A stretch of 64,000 nt of DNA, from positions 52,481 through 116,480 of the forward strand of contig CAWGFO010000006.1 in the NCBI GenBank assembly GCA_963821925.1, read 5' to 3'. The notes beneath the pieces were generated by a model. It was not told the origin of the DNA. It saw only the letters and a list, made by a program, of their open reading frames with translations, and did not search any database. Of this stretch, positions 19,335 through 27,329 are shown one piece after another. Every line of letters begins with the position of its first letter. The stretch's first letter is position 1. Source of the stretch: JAOUEA01 sp963821925 (lineage in GTDB: Bacteria > Actinomycetota > UBA4738 > HRBIN12). The translations under genes were made by a program, and so were the position numbers.

Positions 19335-20303
19335 ATGATGACGATGGGGAGTCCGGACTCGCTCACGAAGCGTGTCGCAGCCACGCTCGAGGGGTCCGCG
19401 GACACTCCCTCCTCGACCCCCGAGGGCGGACACGGCCCGGCGGCACAACTCGTGGATCGGCTCGATCCGATCGAGGACTTCAACTACCGCCACTTCCGGA
19501 TGCGTCACATGGCGGCAGAGCTGCTCCGTGATGGCTTGGCGCCCGGCACCGAGGCGCCGGACTTCGAACTGACGTCCACCGACGGCACGCAGGTGCGGCT
19601 CACCGATCTTCGCGGGCAGCCCGTGCTCCTGCATCTCGTCAGCTACACGTGCCCGGTCACCCGCGGCGGCGTGTACACGATGCGAGAGCTCCATCGCCTG
19701 TACGGCGAGCGGGTGCGCTTCGTGGAGGTCCTCGTCCGACAGGCGCACCCAGGTGAGCGGCATGGCCCCTACCGATCGTACGAGGGCAAGGTAGAGGAGG
19801 CGCGAGCGTACGAGCGAGAGGAACGCATCCCGTGGCCGGTGCTGAGCGACGATCTCGCGGGGACGGTGCAGCGCGCCTACGGGGGGCTCGCCGCCGCCGT
19901 CTACCTGATCGATCGCCGCGGGAGCGTCGCCTTCTGCGGGACATGGGGCCAGTCGCCGGCGCTTCGACAGGCGATCGACGATCTCTTGGCCCGCGGTGGA
20001 ACCGGGGCCCCGGCCGGGAAGGGCACCGACCGCAGACCGCACCTGGCCGCCGCCATCGTGGCCGGCCGCGGAGGCCCCCAGCGGGGCGGGCGGCAGGCCC
20101 TGATCGACCTGGAACTGGGCTTCCCCGGCGGCAACCTCCTCATGGCCGTCGGCACGTTCGCCCGTCCGGTGCTGGCCCCACTCGCACTGCGTACGACACC
20201 GCTGTCGACGACGACCCGGGCCTCACTCGCCGTCGGCCTCATCGGCACGGGCGCGGCGATCGCGCTGATCCTGCGGAGGAGAGTGGTCCGTTACGGTCGC
20301 TGA
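19335..20303 (+). CDS. Redoxin-domain protein, deiodinase-like, with C-terminal membrane segment
   Basis: A 322-residue protein. Residues from about 70 to 230 form a thioredoxin-fold redoxin: APGTEAPDFELTSTDG, then a LVSYTCPVTRGG active site with one cysteine followed by Pro, then VRFVEVLVRQAHPGERHG. The TCP site and the QAHP segment recall bacterial homologues of iodothyronine deiodinase. After a basic linker the last 60 residues include a hydrophobic helix (SLAVGLIGTGAAIALIL) that may anchor it. ATG 19335 is chosen; ATG 19338 is equally possible. The function is unknown; a peroxide- or thiol-related role is inference. Confidence 0.7.
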   Translation: MMTMGSPDSLTKRVAATLEGSADTPSSTPEGGHGPAAQLVDRLDPIEDFNYRHFRMRHMAAELLRDGLAPGTEAPDFELTSTDGTQVRLTDLRGQPVLLHLVSYTCPVTRGGVYTMRELHRLYGERVRFVEVLVRQAHPGERHGPYRSYEGKVEEARAYEREERIPWPVLSDDLAGTVQRAYGGLAAAVYLIDRRGSVAFCGTWGQSPALRQAIDDLLARGGTGAPAGKGTDRRPHLAAAIVAGRGGPQRGGRQALIDLELGFPGGNLLMAVGTFARPVLAPLALRTTPLSTTTRASLAVGLIGTGAAIALILRRRVVRYGR

Positions 20304-20392
20304 TCGCGTCGCTGCAAGCAGGCGACGACGTCGCCCGCGCTGCTCGCGGTGACGCCGGGATACGCTCATCAGTCCCGTGACGAGGAGGGTGG

Positions 20393-21034
20393 ATGAGCGA
20401 GACGTTCTCACCGCGATGGTTCCACGAGTTCGATTGGCGGGTCGTGAGGGAGGACGCGTGCGGGCACTTCCGCACCGGGTCGTTCGCGGCAGGTGTCGCC
20501 CTGGTGGACGCGATCGGAAGGCTGGCCGATGCCGCGAAGCTTCATCCTGACGTCGACCTTCGCAGGGACAGCGTGACGGTTCGACTGACGACGGACCGTG
20601 GCCGTCAGGGGATGACCGAGCGCGAGGTGGGGCTGGCCCAGCAGATCTCGGCGGCAGCGCGCGAGCTGGGTATCCCCGCCGATCCGACCTCCCTGCAGAT
20701 CGTCCAGATCGCGATCGACGCACTGGTCATCCCCGACGTGCTGCCGTTCTGGCGCGCCGTGCTCGGCTACCGGCAGGTGGATCAGGCGGATCTGGTCGAT
20801 CCCCGCTTCCAGGGGCCGCCGGTCTGGTTCCAGCAGATGGATGCGCCGCGCCCCCAACGCAACCGGATCCACATCGACGTCTATGTCCCGCACGACCAGG
20901 CGGAAGCCCGCGTCGCGGCGGCGCTTGCCGCCGGTGGCCACGTCGTCAGCGACGAGCACGCGCCGGAGTGGTGGACACTGGCCGACGCCGAGGGCAACGA
21001 GGTCGACGTCGCCCCCTGGCCGGACCGCGACTGA
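20393..21034 (+). CDS. Pterin-4a-carbinolamine dehydratase / VOC domain fusion
   Basis: A 213-residue protein with two domains. Residues about 20-105 match 4a-hydroxytetrahydrobiopterin dehydratase: LADAAKLHPDVDLRRDSVTV, then LTTDRGRQGMTEREVGLAQQI, as in PCD/DCoH. Residues about 110-210 form a VOC (glyoxalase-like) domain: VIPDVLPFWRAVLGYRQVD and HIDVYVPHDQAEARV, ending in ADAEGNEVDVAPW. GAGGAGGG stands six bases before ATG 20393. No aromatic amino-acid hydroxylase is nearby, so the pterin link may be historical or regulatory. Confidence 0.85.
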   Translation: MSETFSPRWFHEFDWRVVREDACGHFRTGSFAAGVALVDAIGRLADAAKLHPDVDLRRDSVTVRLTTDRGRQGMTEREVGLAQQISAAARELGIPADPTSLQIVQIAIDALVIPDVLPFWRAVLGYRQVDQADLVDPRFQGPPVWFQQMDAPRPQRNRIHIDVYVPHDQAEARVAAALAAGGHVVSDEHAPEWWTLADAEGNEVDVAPWPDRD

Positions 21035-21094
21035 GGCGATCGGGGGCCCGGGCGCCGAGCACTCGCGCCGATGGGAGGTCGCTGAGGATCGGGG

Positions 21095-21113
21095 CTCCGC
21101 ACCGCGCGCGGAG
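21095..21113. terminator. Possible hairpin terminator in convergent gap
   Basis: CTCCGC at 21095-21100 pairs with GCGGAG at 21108-21113 across a 7-base loop, between the convergent PCD-VOC and adenosine deaminase genes. The stem is short and has no T run, so support is modest. Confidence 0.3.
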
Positions 21114-21119
21114 GCCTGC

Positions 21120-22160
21120 CTAGGAACCGAGCGCCGCGAAGTGCTGCTCGATCTCCTGGTAGAGGCCGAACTTCGCCGCGGGCTCGAGGAAACTGCTCGT
21201 GACGGCGTCCGTTGCGAGCTGCTGCACGCCGTCGAGCGTCCAGCCGTTCTCCAGGAGCAGCGCATACTCCATGCCCGGGTCGACCCCCGTGAAGCCGGGG
21301 TCGTCCGTGTTCACCGACACCAGCACCCCCTGATCGAACATCCGGCGTAGCGGGTGCGTCTGGATCGTCGCCTTCTTCGCGATGAGCTCGTTGGAGGACG
21401 GGCAGACGGTGAACGGGATCACCCGATCGCCAACCTCCCGGACCAGCTCGGGGTCATCCAACACGGAGAGGCCGTGATCGATCCGCTCCACCCCCATCGA
21501 CAGGGCGATCCGGATGTTCTCGGGGCCGGTGTCCTCGCCCGCGTGCGTCGTGATGCGGAAGCCGCTGCGTTTCGCGAGTCGCAACGCCTCCGCGTACTCG
21601 CGAAGATCTACCCCGAGCTCGGTCGAATCCATGCCGACACCGATCACCGTGCGCGGCCGGAGCGCGACCAGCTCCTGGACCAGCTGCAGCCCGGCGGCGC
21701 CGCCGTATGCCCGATCCATGTCGCAGATCAGCACCCCGGCGGCTCCCGTGTCCGCCTCGGCGTCGGCCAGGCCCCGGCTCAGCCCCGACACGATCGAGTC
21801 GAGCGTCTGGCCGGCCGCGAGGAGGCGCGCCGGGGTGAAGAACGACTCACGGTAGCGGAGACCGCGCGCGGACCCGTCGAGGATCGATTCGTACGCCAGC
21901 CGGTACCAGTCGTCGGGCGTCTGCAGCAGCATCTGCCCCTTCCAGTAGTCATCCAGGAAGTCGTTCAGGCTGCCGTAGTCGGTGAGGGCGCCGCGCCGCT
22001 CGTCGCGCGATGCCATCCGTTCGGGGAGCGGGAGCCCGTGCCGCGTCGCGAGCTCGATCGCGGTCGAGGGTCGCAGGGCGCCCTCGACGTGACAGTGCAA
22101 CTCCACCTTGGGGATCGCGTCGGCGATCGAAAGATCGGACTCGGAGAATCGCGCTTGCAT
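21120..22160 (-). CDS. add: Adenosine deaminase
   Basis: Purine-salvage enzyme converting adenosine to inosine, 346 residues. Zinc ligands and catalytic residues of the family are in place: IPKVELHCHVEGALRP near residue 18, TTHAGED near residue 210, ERIDHGLSV near residue 235, and VSVNTDDPGF near residue 290. GGAGG lies just before ATG 22160. A variant acting on 6-aminofutalosine or a modified nucleoside cannot be excluded from sequence, but the motif spacing is that of classic Add. Confidence 0.92.
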   Translation of the reverse strand: MQARFSESDLSIADAIPKVELHCHVEGALRPSTAIELATRHGLPLPERMASRDERRGALTDYGSLNDFLDDYWKGQMLLQTPDDWYRLAYESILDGSARGLRYRESFFTPARLLAAGQTLDSIVSGLSRGLADAEADTGAAGVLICDMDRAYGGAAGLQLVQELVALRPRTVIGVGMDSTELGVDLREYAEALRLAKRSGFRITTHAGEDTGPENIRIALSMGVERIDHGLSVLDDPELVREVGDRVIPFTVCPSSNELIAKKATIQTHPLRRMFDQGVLVSVNTDDPGFTGVDPGMEYALLLENGWTLDGVQQLATDAVTSSFLEPAAKFGLYQEIEQHFAALGS

Positions 22161-22296
22161 CCCGCCTCCTGACGAGCGCCGATGCACCGTGCGTGCGCGC
22201 TCCCGGGTTCGCGACCGGACGGTACGCGAGGGCCGCCGGACGGTCAATCGACGACGTGAATAACCGCGTCTCCTCCGCTGGAACATCACTGACGTG

Positions 22297-23463
22297 TCAG
22301 CGTCGGCCGAGCGAGGCGAGGCGCTCCCCGGCGGCCTCCAGGGTCGCGAGCTCCTTGCAGAACGCGAACCGCAACAGGTGGGCACCATCCGCCGGGTCGC
22401 TGAAGAACGACGAGCCCGGGACGGCCGCGACCCCCACGTGCTCGACGAGGTGCCGGGCGGTCGCGACGTCGTCGTCGAGGCCCAGGTGCGAGCAGTCCGC
22501 CATCACGTAGTAGGCCCCCGACGGCGGCCGCGCCTCGAAACCGGCATCCGCGAGGATCCGCATGATCGTCTCGCGGCGCGCCGCATAGCCGGCCACCATC
22601 TCCTCGTAGTAGGAGGCCGGCAGCTCGAGCGCCGTGATGCCGGCGACCTGCAGCGGCGCCGCGGCGGCCACCGTCAGGAAGTCGTGCACCGGGCGGATCC
22701 CGGCCATCAGCGGCGTCGGCGCGATCGCCCACCCGACCCGCCAGCCGGTCACCGAGTACGTCTTCGAGAGGGCGCTGATCGTGACGGTGCGATCCTCCAT
22801 GCCGGGGATCGTGGCCATCGGGACGTGCTCGGCGCCGTCGTACACGATGTGCTCGTAGATCTCGTCGGTGATCGCGATCGCGTCGTGGCGCACGCAGAGC
22901 GCCGCGATCGCCTCCAGCTCTCCTCGTGAGAACACCTTGCCGGTCGGATTGTTCGGCGTGTTGATCACCACGGCCCGGGTCCGGTCGGAGAACGCCGCTC
23001 GCAGCTCGGCCCCGTCGAGGGTCCAGTCCGGGGGCCGGAGCGTCACGAGCCGCGGCACCGCGTCGCTCAGGATCGCGTCCGGCCCGTAGTTCTCGTAGAA
23101 CGGCTCGAAGACGACGACCTCGTCGCCCGGGTCGAGCACGCCGAGCATCGTCGCGATCATCGCCTCGGTCGACCCGCACGTGACGCAGAGCTCGGTCTCG
23201 GGGTCCACCGACATCCCATAGTCGCGCGCGTACTTCGCGGCGATCGCCTCGCGGAACGCCGGCACCCCCCACGTGATCGGGTACTGGTTGTGGTCCTCGG
23301 CGATCGCCCGCGCGGCCGCCCCCTTCAGGGCCGCGGGCGCCGCGAAGTCGGGGAAGCCCTGGCCCAGGTTGATCGCGCCGTGCAGGTTCGCGAGCCGCGT
23401 CATGTCGCGGATCACCGACTCCGTGAACGACGAGGCCTTGATCGAGGGACGCAACGTCGACAT
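22297..23463 (-). CDS. Class I/II PLP aminotransferase (kynurenine/methionine aminotransferase type)
   Basis: A 388-residue fold-type I aminotransferase. INLGQGFPDFAAP near residue 30 and NQYPITWGVPAFREAIA are hallmarks of the kynurenine aminotransferase/YbdL group. The NTPNNPTGKVF segment carries the substrate-contacting Asn, and the PLP lysine is in ISALSKTYSVTGWRVGW near residue 235. A TAGGCT box ends seven bases before its ATG, so it is probably transcribed on its own as a leaderless mRNA. Its amino-acid specificity is likely broad. Confidence 0.9.
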   Translation of the reverse strand: MSTLRPSIKASSFTESVIRDMTRLANLHGAINLGQGFPDFAAPAALKGAAARAIAEDHNQYPITWGVPAFREAIAAKYARDYGMSVDPETELCVTCGSTEAMIATMLGVLDPGDEVVVFEPFYENYGPDAILSDAVPRLVTLRPPDWTLDGAELRAAFSDRTRAVVINTPNNPTGKVFSRGELEAIAALCVRHDAIAITDEIYEHIVYDGAEHVPMATIPGMEDRTVTISALSKTYSVTGWRVGWAIAPTPLMAGIRPVHDFLTVAAAAPLQVAGITALELPASYYEEMVAGYAARRETIMRILADAGFEARPPSGAYYVMADCSHLGLDDDVATARHLVEHVGVAAVPGSSFFSDPADGAHLLRFAFCKELATLEAAGERLASLGRR

Positions 23464-23470
23464 GCCCGGG

Positions 23471-23476
23471 AGCCTA
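23471..23476 (-). promoter_or_regulatory. -10 box TAGGCT, leaderless promoter of aminotransferase
   Basis: On the minus strand TAGGCT is followed by seven bases and then the ATG at 23463; no ribosome-binding site lies between. Confidence 0.5.
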
Positions 23477-23498
23477 ACGGGCGCCGCGGGCGTCGCGC

Positions 23499-23777
23499 CT
23501 ACACGTCGTGGAGCAGGAACAGCTCGACGGGACCCGACTCCCACGCGTCGAAGTCGTCGCCCTCGACCGCCGCCGACAGGGCCGGCCGCGCCGCGGCGAG
23601 GTCGTCGTCCGACCCCCAGATCGCGAGGCCGACGAGCGCGTCGGACCGCGCGTCCTTGAACGTGTGCGCCTCGATCGCACCCTGTGCCCGCGCCGCCGCC
23701 CCGAAGCGGTGCATCGAGTCGATCAGGTCCTGCTCGTGCTCGGGCTTGGGGCGGTGGATCGACAGGTGGTAGAGCAT
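23499..23777 (-). CDS. Small antibiotic-biosynthesis-monooxygenase-like (ABM fold) protein
   Basis: A 92-residue protein beginning MLYHLSIHRPKPEHEQDLIDSM. The alternation of strand and helix, the HTFKDARSDALVGLAIWGSDDDLAAA middle and the absence of other motifs resemble dimeric ferredoxin-like ABM/EthD proteins. GGAGGA precedes the ATG. No catalytic residues can be assigned. It follows the fibronectin-III gene in the same direction with a 26-base gap. The call rests on fold-like pattern only. Confidence 0.6.
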   Translation of the reverse strand: MLYHLSIHRPKPEHEQDLIDSMHRFGAAARAQGAIEAHTFKDARSDALVGLAIWGSDDDLAAARPALSAAVEGDDFDAWESGPVELFLLHDV

Positions 23778-23803
23778 GGCTTCCTCCTCTGGCGAAGCGC
23801 GGG

Positions 23804-24691
23804 TCAGGACGGGTAGAGCGTCGCGGTGAACGAGTAGTCGATGCCCGACGCGACGCAGCCGAGCTGGGACGCCGAGCGCACCACGATCGTGCCCTCGAGC
23901 TTGCTCGCGCGCCACTCGTCCTTCAAGGGCTTGGCCGCCGCCACCGTGAACGTCACGGCGAACGAGGCGCTCGTCGGGGTGCCGCTGCACGTGAACGCGG
24001 CACGGTCCGTGCCGGTCCCGGTGTACCTCGCGGCAGCCTGTTTCAGCGTGAAGCGCTCGATCTTCGCGCCGACCACGCCCAGCGTGACGTTGCACGGTCC
24101 CTGGGCGCACGTGGGCGTGAGGCGGAGCCCGAGCGTGCCCGGCCCGCCGTTCCCCGAGAAGTTCACCCCGTACGACGACGTCATGTGCAGCTTCGCGTTG
24201 AAGGTCCCCTGCACCCGGGCGAGCGCGAGCGAGGCGGGCGGGGTCTTGACCGACACGTCCGTCCGGTCGGATGGCACCCCCGTCTCGGTGAACGCCGCCA
24301 CCTGATAGCGGTACCTCGAGTTGGGCGCCACGGTGTCGTCCACGTACGTGTGCACGCCGGCGTCGACCTCGTCGAGCACCGTGCCGTCGCGGTAGATCCG
24401 ATACCCGGCGGGCGCCCCGGACGACGGCGTCCACGACACGACCACCTTGAAGGCGGTCGGCGAAGCCTTCACGGACCCCGGCGCGCTCGGCGGCGCGACC
24501 GTCGTCGATGCCGGGGCCGACGGCGCGTCGCCGGCACCCTCACGTCCGTCCGAGGCCTGCGACACGACGATCGCGACGGCCACGATCGCGAGCACGACGA
24601 GGAGCGCGATCACGGCGACCTTCGTGCGCCGTCCCCGGGGTGCCGGCGTGGGCTCGCCGATCGGGATCGGCGGCGGCGGAGGGATCTCCAT
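23804..24691 (-). CDS. Membrane-anchored fibronectin type III domain protein
   Basis: A 295-residue protein. A proline-rich cytosolic N-terminus (MEIPPPPPIPIGEP) is followed by one membrane helix at about residues 24-45 (VAVIALLVVLAIVAVAIVV) and a Ser/Ala/Thr-rich linker. A fibronectin-III domain follows at about 70-150 (PGSVKASPTAFKVVVSWTPS ... APNSRYRYQVAAFTETG). The C-terminal 140 residues form an unrecognised beta-rich region with four cysteines that could make disulfides outside the cell. It is probably an extracytoplasmic binding or scaffold protein; the ligand is unknown. Confidence 0.75.
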   Translation of the reverse strand: MEIPPPPPIPIGEPTPAPRGRRTKVAVIALLVVLAIVAVAIVVSQASDGREGAGDAPSAPASTTVAPPSAPGSVKASPTAFKVVVSWTPSSGAPAGYRIYRDGTVLDEVDAGVHTYVDDTVAPNSRYRYQVAAFTETGVPSDRTDVSVKTPPASLALARVQGTFNAKLHMTSSYGVNFSGNGGPGTLGLRLTPTCAQGPCNVTLGVVGAKIERFTLKQAAARYTGTGTDRAAFTCSGTPTSASFAVTFTVAAAKPLKDEWRASKLEGTIVVRSASQLGCVASGIDYSFTATLYPS

Positions 24692-24790
24692 CCGGCGTGG
24701 GGCTCCTCTCTCGATCCGGGGGTTGCGTCGTCGTGGCAACGAGCAGCCTAGAGCCACGGCCGCGTCGATGCACGTGTGACAATCGATCCG

Positions 24791-26083
24791 ATGGCGCCCG
24801 ACCCCCACCTCCCCGACGTCCTGGGCACGGACCTGCCCGCGGGCACGCGCTTCGCCGGTCCGCTCGACGGCGCGGTGCCGGGCTGGCGTCTCGGCGACGC
24901 CCCCGAGCCCGTCGACCTCGATGCCTGCGTGGCGTGCGGGCTGTGCCTCCCCCACTGCCCGACCTATCGCCTCACGGGCGAGGAGTCGGCCTCGCCGCGC
25001 GGGCGGATCGCCGCGATGCGCGCGGTCTCGGAGGGCCGCGCGCAGGTCGACGACTCGTTCGCCTCGGCGATGGATCTGTGTCTCGTCTGCCGGGCGTGCG
25101 AGGACGTCTGTCCGTCGCACGCGCCCTTCGGCCGGATGATGGAGGCCGCCCGCGTCCAGATCGAGCCTCGGCGGAGCCGCGGGGAACGAGCGGCACGGCG
25201 GCTCGGCCTCGACGTCCTCCTCTCGAGCCCCAAGCTCCTGTGGACCGCGGCGGTCCTGCAGCCGATCGTGCGCCCGTTCCTCCCCCGCCGGATCCGAGCG
25301 ATCACGCCGCCGCCGAGCGAACGGCTCCGACGCCTGCCCCGCGTGACCGAGCCGCCCGCCGGCGTCGAGACCCGCGGGACGGTCGCGCTCCTCAGCGGCT
25401 GCGTCCAGGACCGGTGGTTCCGCGAGGTGAATCGCGCCACGATCCGCGTGCTGGCCCGCAACGGCTGGCGCGTCGAGGTCCCCCGGAACCAGCGCTGCTG
25501 CGGCGCCCTGCAGGCCCACAACGGGCGACTCGACACCGCCCGGCGGCTGGCCGCGCGCAACCTGGACGCCTTCGCGAACGCGGACCACGTGATCGTGAAC
25601 GCCGCCGGCTGCGGCGCCCACATGGAGGCCTACGGCGAACTCACCGAGGGCCGCGCGCTCCCGGTCCGCGACCCGATGGTCTTCCTCGACGAGCACGGGT
25701 TCGAGCGGCCGGTCCGCGGGATCGGTGCGGTTCGCGTCGCCTACCACGACGCGTGCCACGCCCTCCGGGCGCAGCAGATCCACGACGAGCCGCGCCGCGT
25801 GCTCCGCGCGATCCCGGGTCTCGAGGTGGTCGAGATCGCGAACGGAGACCGGTGCTGCGGCGCCGCCGGGCTGTACGCCGTCACCGAACCGGAGCTGTCC
25901 GGACGGCTCCGCGACGAGAAGGCCGAGGCGGTCCGCGCGACCGGCGCGAAGGTCCTGGCCAGCGCGAATCCCGGCTGTACCATGCAGCTTCGAGCGGGCC
26001 TGCGCGCCCTCGACGACGACGTCGAGGTGCTGCACCCGATCCAGCTGCTCGACCGCGCCTATCACCCGGAAGGGACCCGATGA
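24791..26083 (+). CDS. glcF: Iron-sulfur (Fe-S) oxidoreductase, glycolate oxidase subunit GlcF-like
   Basis: A 430-residue protein with two ferredoxin-type cluster motifs, CVACGLCLPHCPTY near residue 41 and CLVCRACEDVCP near residue 94, for two [4Fe-4S] centres. Two CCG domains follow (RNQRCCGALQAHNG and GDRCCGAAGLYAV), as in GlcF and heterodisulfide reductase subunits. It should pass electrons from GlcD/GlcE to the quinone pool. ATG 24791 is chosen; GTG 24776 is in frame. It lies 5.6 kb from glcDE on the same strand, which is an unusual split. Confidence 0.9.
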   Translation: MAPDPHLPDVLGTDLPAGTRFAGPLDGAVPGWRLGDAPEPVDLDACVACGLCLPHCPTYRLTGEESASPRGRIAAMRAVSEGRAQVDDSFASAMDLCLVCRACEDVCPSHAPFGRMMEAARVQIEPRRSRGERAARRLGLDVLLSSPKLLWTAAVLQPIVRPFLPRRIRAITPPPSERLRRLPRVTEPPAGVETRGTVALLSGCVQDRWFREVNRATIRVLARNGWRVEVPRNQRCCGALQAHNGRLDTARRLAARNLDAFANADHVIVNAAGCGAHMEAYGELTEGRALPVRDPMVFLDEHGFERPVRGIGAVRVAYHDACHALRAQQIHDEPRRVLRAIPGLEVVEIANGDRCCGAAGLYAVTEPELSGRLRDEKAEAVRATGAKVLASANPGCTMQLRAGLRALDDDVEVLHPIQLLDRAYHPEGTR

Positions 26084-26784
26084 CCGACGAACCGACCACG
26101 CCCGAGCCCGGCGCCGACGCCGTCGACGACCTGCCCGGGATGCCCGTCCCACCACCGCTCGACGGGTCGATGGAACCGATGGCTCCCCAGGCGAAGGAGC
26201 CGTCCCGCACGTGGATCTGGGTCACCGCCGCCATCGTCGCCGTGGTCATGGCCGGCGTCGGGGTGCTGTCGCTCACCGGCGGCGGCGACAGCACCTCCTC
26301 GGCGACCGGCGACAGCCAGCGGTTCTCGGCGCACGGGGTCGCGTTCGACTATCCGGCGGGCTGGCAGGACCTCGGCCCGGCGTCGTTCGAGGTGAACTCG
26401 GGCGACGTCCAGTGGTCGGAGTCGTTCGGTCTCGAGGCGGGCGCGAACGGCGCGATCGTGACCGAGTACGCCTTGAAGAAGGACGTGAGCTCGGTCTCCC
26501 AGGAGGCCCTGCAGGCCGAGCTCGACCAGCTGTTCGCCTCGACGGTGGCACAGGCCGGCGGCGAGCTCACCCGGCCGATCTCGCCGACGACGGTCAACGG
26601 GATCCCCGCGTACGAGGTGAGCTTCACGTCGACGACCGGCGGCCCCGACCTGACCACCGACATGGTGCTGGTGTTCGACGGCACGCGGCAGTGGAACATC
26701 CAGTGCCAGTACGCGGCCGCCGATCAGCCGGACGTGCTGCCGGGCTGTCAGCAGATCTGGGACAGCTTCACGATCGAGGGCTGA
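26080..26784 (+). CDS. Membrane-anchored PsbP-like/DUF protein
   Basis: A 234-residue protein. A Pro/Asp-rich N-terminus is followed by one membrane helix at about residues 45-66 (WIWVTAAIVAVVMAGVGVLSL). The outer domain, starting SAHGVAFDYPAGWQDL, resembles the PsbP-like fold of many actinobacterial lipoproteins and anchored proteins. The end has VFDGTRQWNIQCQY and two cysteines. ATG 26080 overlaps the glcF stop (ATGA), so it is likely co-translated with glcF. The function is unknown. Confidence 0.7.
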   Translation: MTDEPTTPEPGADAVDDLPGMPVPPPLDGSMEPMAPQAKEPSRTWIWVTAAIVAVVMAGVGVLSLTGGGDSTSSATGDSQRFSAHGVAFDYPAGWQDLGPASFEVNSGDVQWSESFGLEAGANGAIVTEYALKKDVSSVSQEALQAELDQLFASTVAQAGGELTRPISPTTVNGIPAYEVSFTSTTGGPDLTTDMVLVFDGTRQWNIQCQYAAADQPDVLPGCQQIWDSFTIEG

Positions 26785-26794
26785 CGAGGTCGCG

Positions 26795-27298
26795 CTACCA
26801 GCGCGGGTCGGTGGCCTGGCGGGCCTGCTCGGCCGTGCACACGGTGCCCACGCCGTACAGTTCGTCCTCGCCGGCGCGCAACCGAAGGTAGAAGCAGGCC
26901 CCCGGCGTCGCCTCCACCGCCGCCGCCCACTCCGTGTCCGACGCGAAGATGCTGACGGAGTCGAGTCCCGAAGAGGCCTCGTCGGCCGGCACGAAGGTCA
27001 GGCCGTCCGTGTCGCCGATGCCGCTCGCCGTGAGGCCGGCGGCGTCGGCCTCCGTGAACGTCCCGGTCTCGGCGAACCGCTGCTCGGCACCGGCCTGCGC
27101 CACGCGGAGGGTGTGCTGCGCGTGACCGATCGTGTTCGCGATCGGGCGATTCGCGAAGATCTCGACGAGCATCACGATCGAGGCCACCAGCAGGATCCCC
27201 AGCACGAGCCAGAACCCGCGGTTCGAACGGCGGGTGGGGGTCCGGTCGGCGAACTCGCTCTCGTACGCCTGGATCAACTCGTCGTCGTCGTTGCGCAT
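26795..27298 (-). CDS. Small single-pass membrane protein, pilin-like pattern
   Basis: A 167-residue protein with one membrane helix at about residues 28-48 (GFWLVLGILLVASIVMLVEIF). An extracytoplasmic domain follows, ending in a pair of cysteines (GACFYLRLRAGE and GVGTVCTAEQA). The order is helix, AQAGAEQRFAETGTF, SIFASDTEWAAAVEATPGACFY, then a final Cys. The same order recurs in the gene at 39639-40259, so the two look like paralogues. A TACCCT box ends seven bases before ATG 27298. The function is unknown; the pattern resembles minor-pilin-like proteins but there is no prepilin peptidase site. Confidence 0.65.
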   Translation of the reverse strand: MRNDDDELIQAYESEFADRTPTRRSNRGFWLVLGILLVASIVMLVEIFANRPIANTIGHAQHTLRVAQAGAEQRFAETGTFTEADAAGLTASGIGDTDGLTFVPADEASSGLDSVSIFASDTEWAAAVEATPGACFYLRLRAGEDELYGVGTVCTAEQARQATDPRW

Positions 27299-27305
27299 CG
27301 TCACC

Positions 27306-27311
27306 AGGGTA
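27306..27311 (-). promoter_or_regulatory. -10 box TACCCT, leaderless promoter of small membrane protein
   Basis: On the minus strand TACCCT is followed by seven bases and the ATG at 27298. It supports that ATG over the in-frame GTG at 27304. Confidence 0.45.
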
Positions 27312-27329
27312 CGCCAGGTCGACGCGGGA

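Noticed and set aside
22289..22300. CTGACGTGTCAG inverted repeat upstream of adenosine deaminase
   Set aside because: It overlaps the stop of the aminotransferase gene, is only 5+5 bases, and has no second copy nearby.
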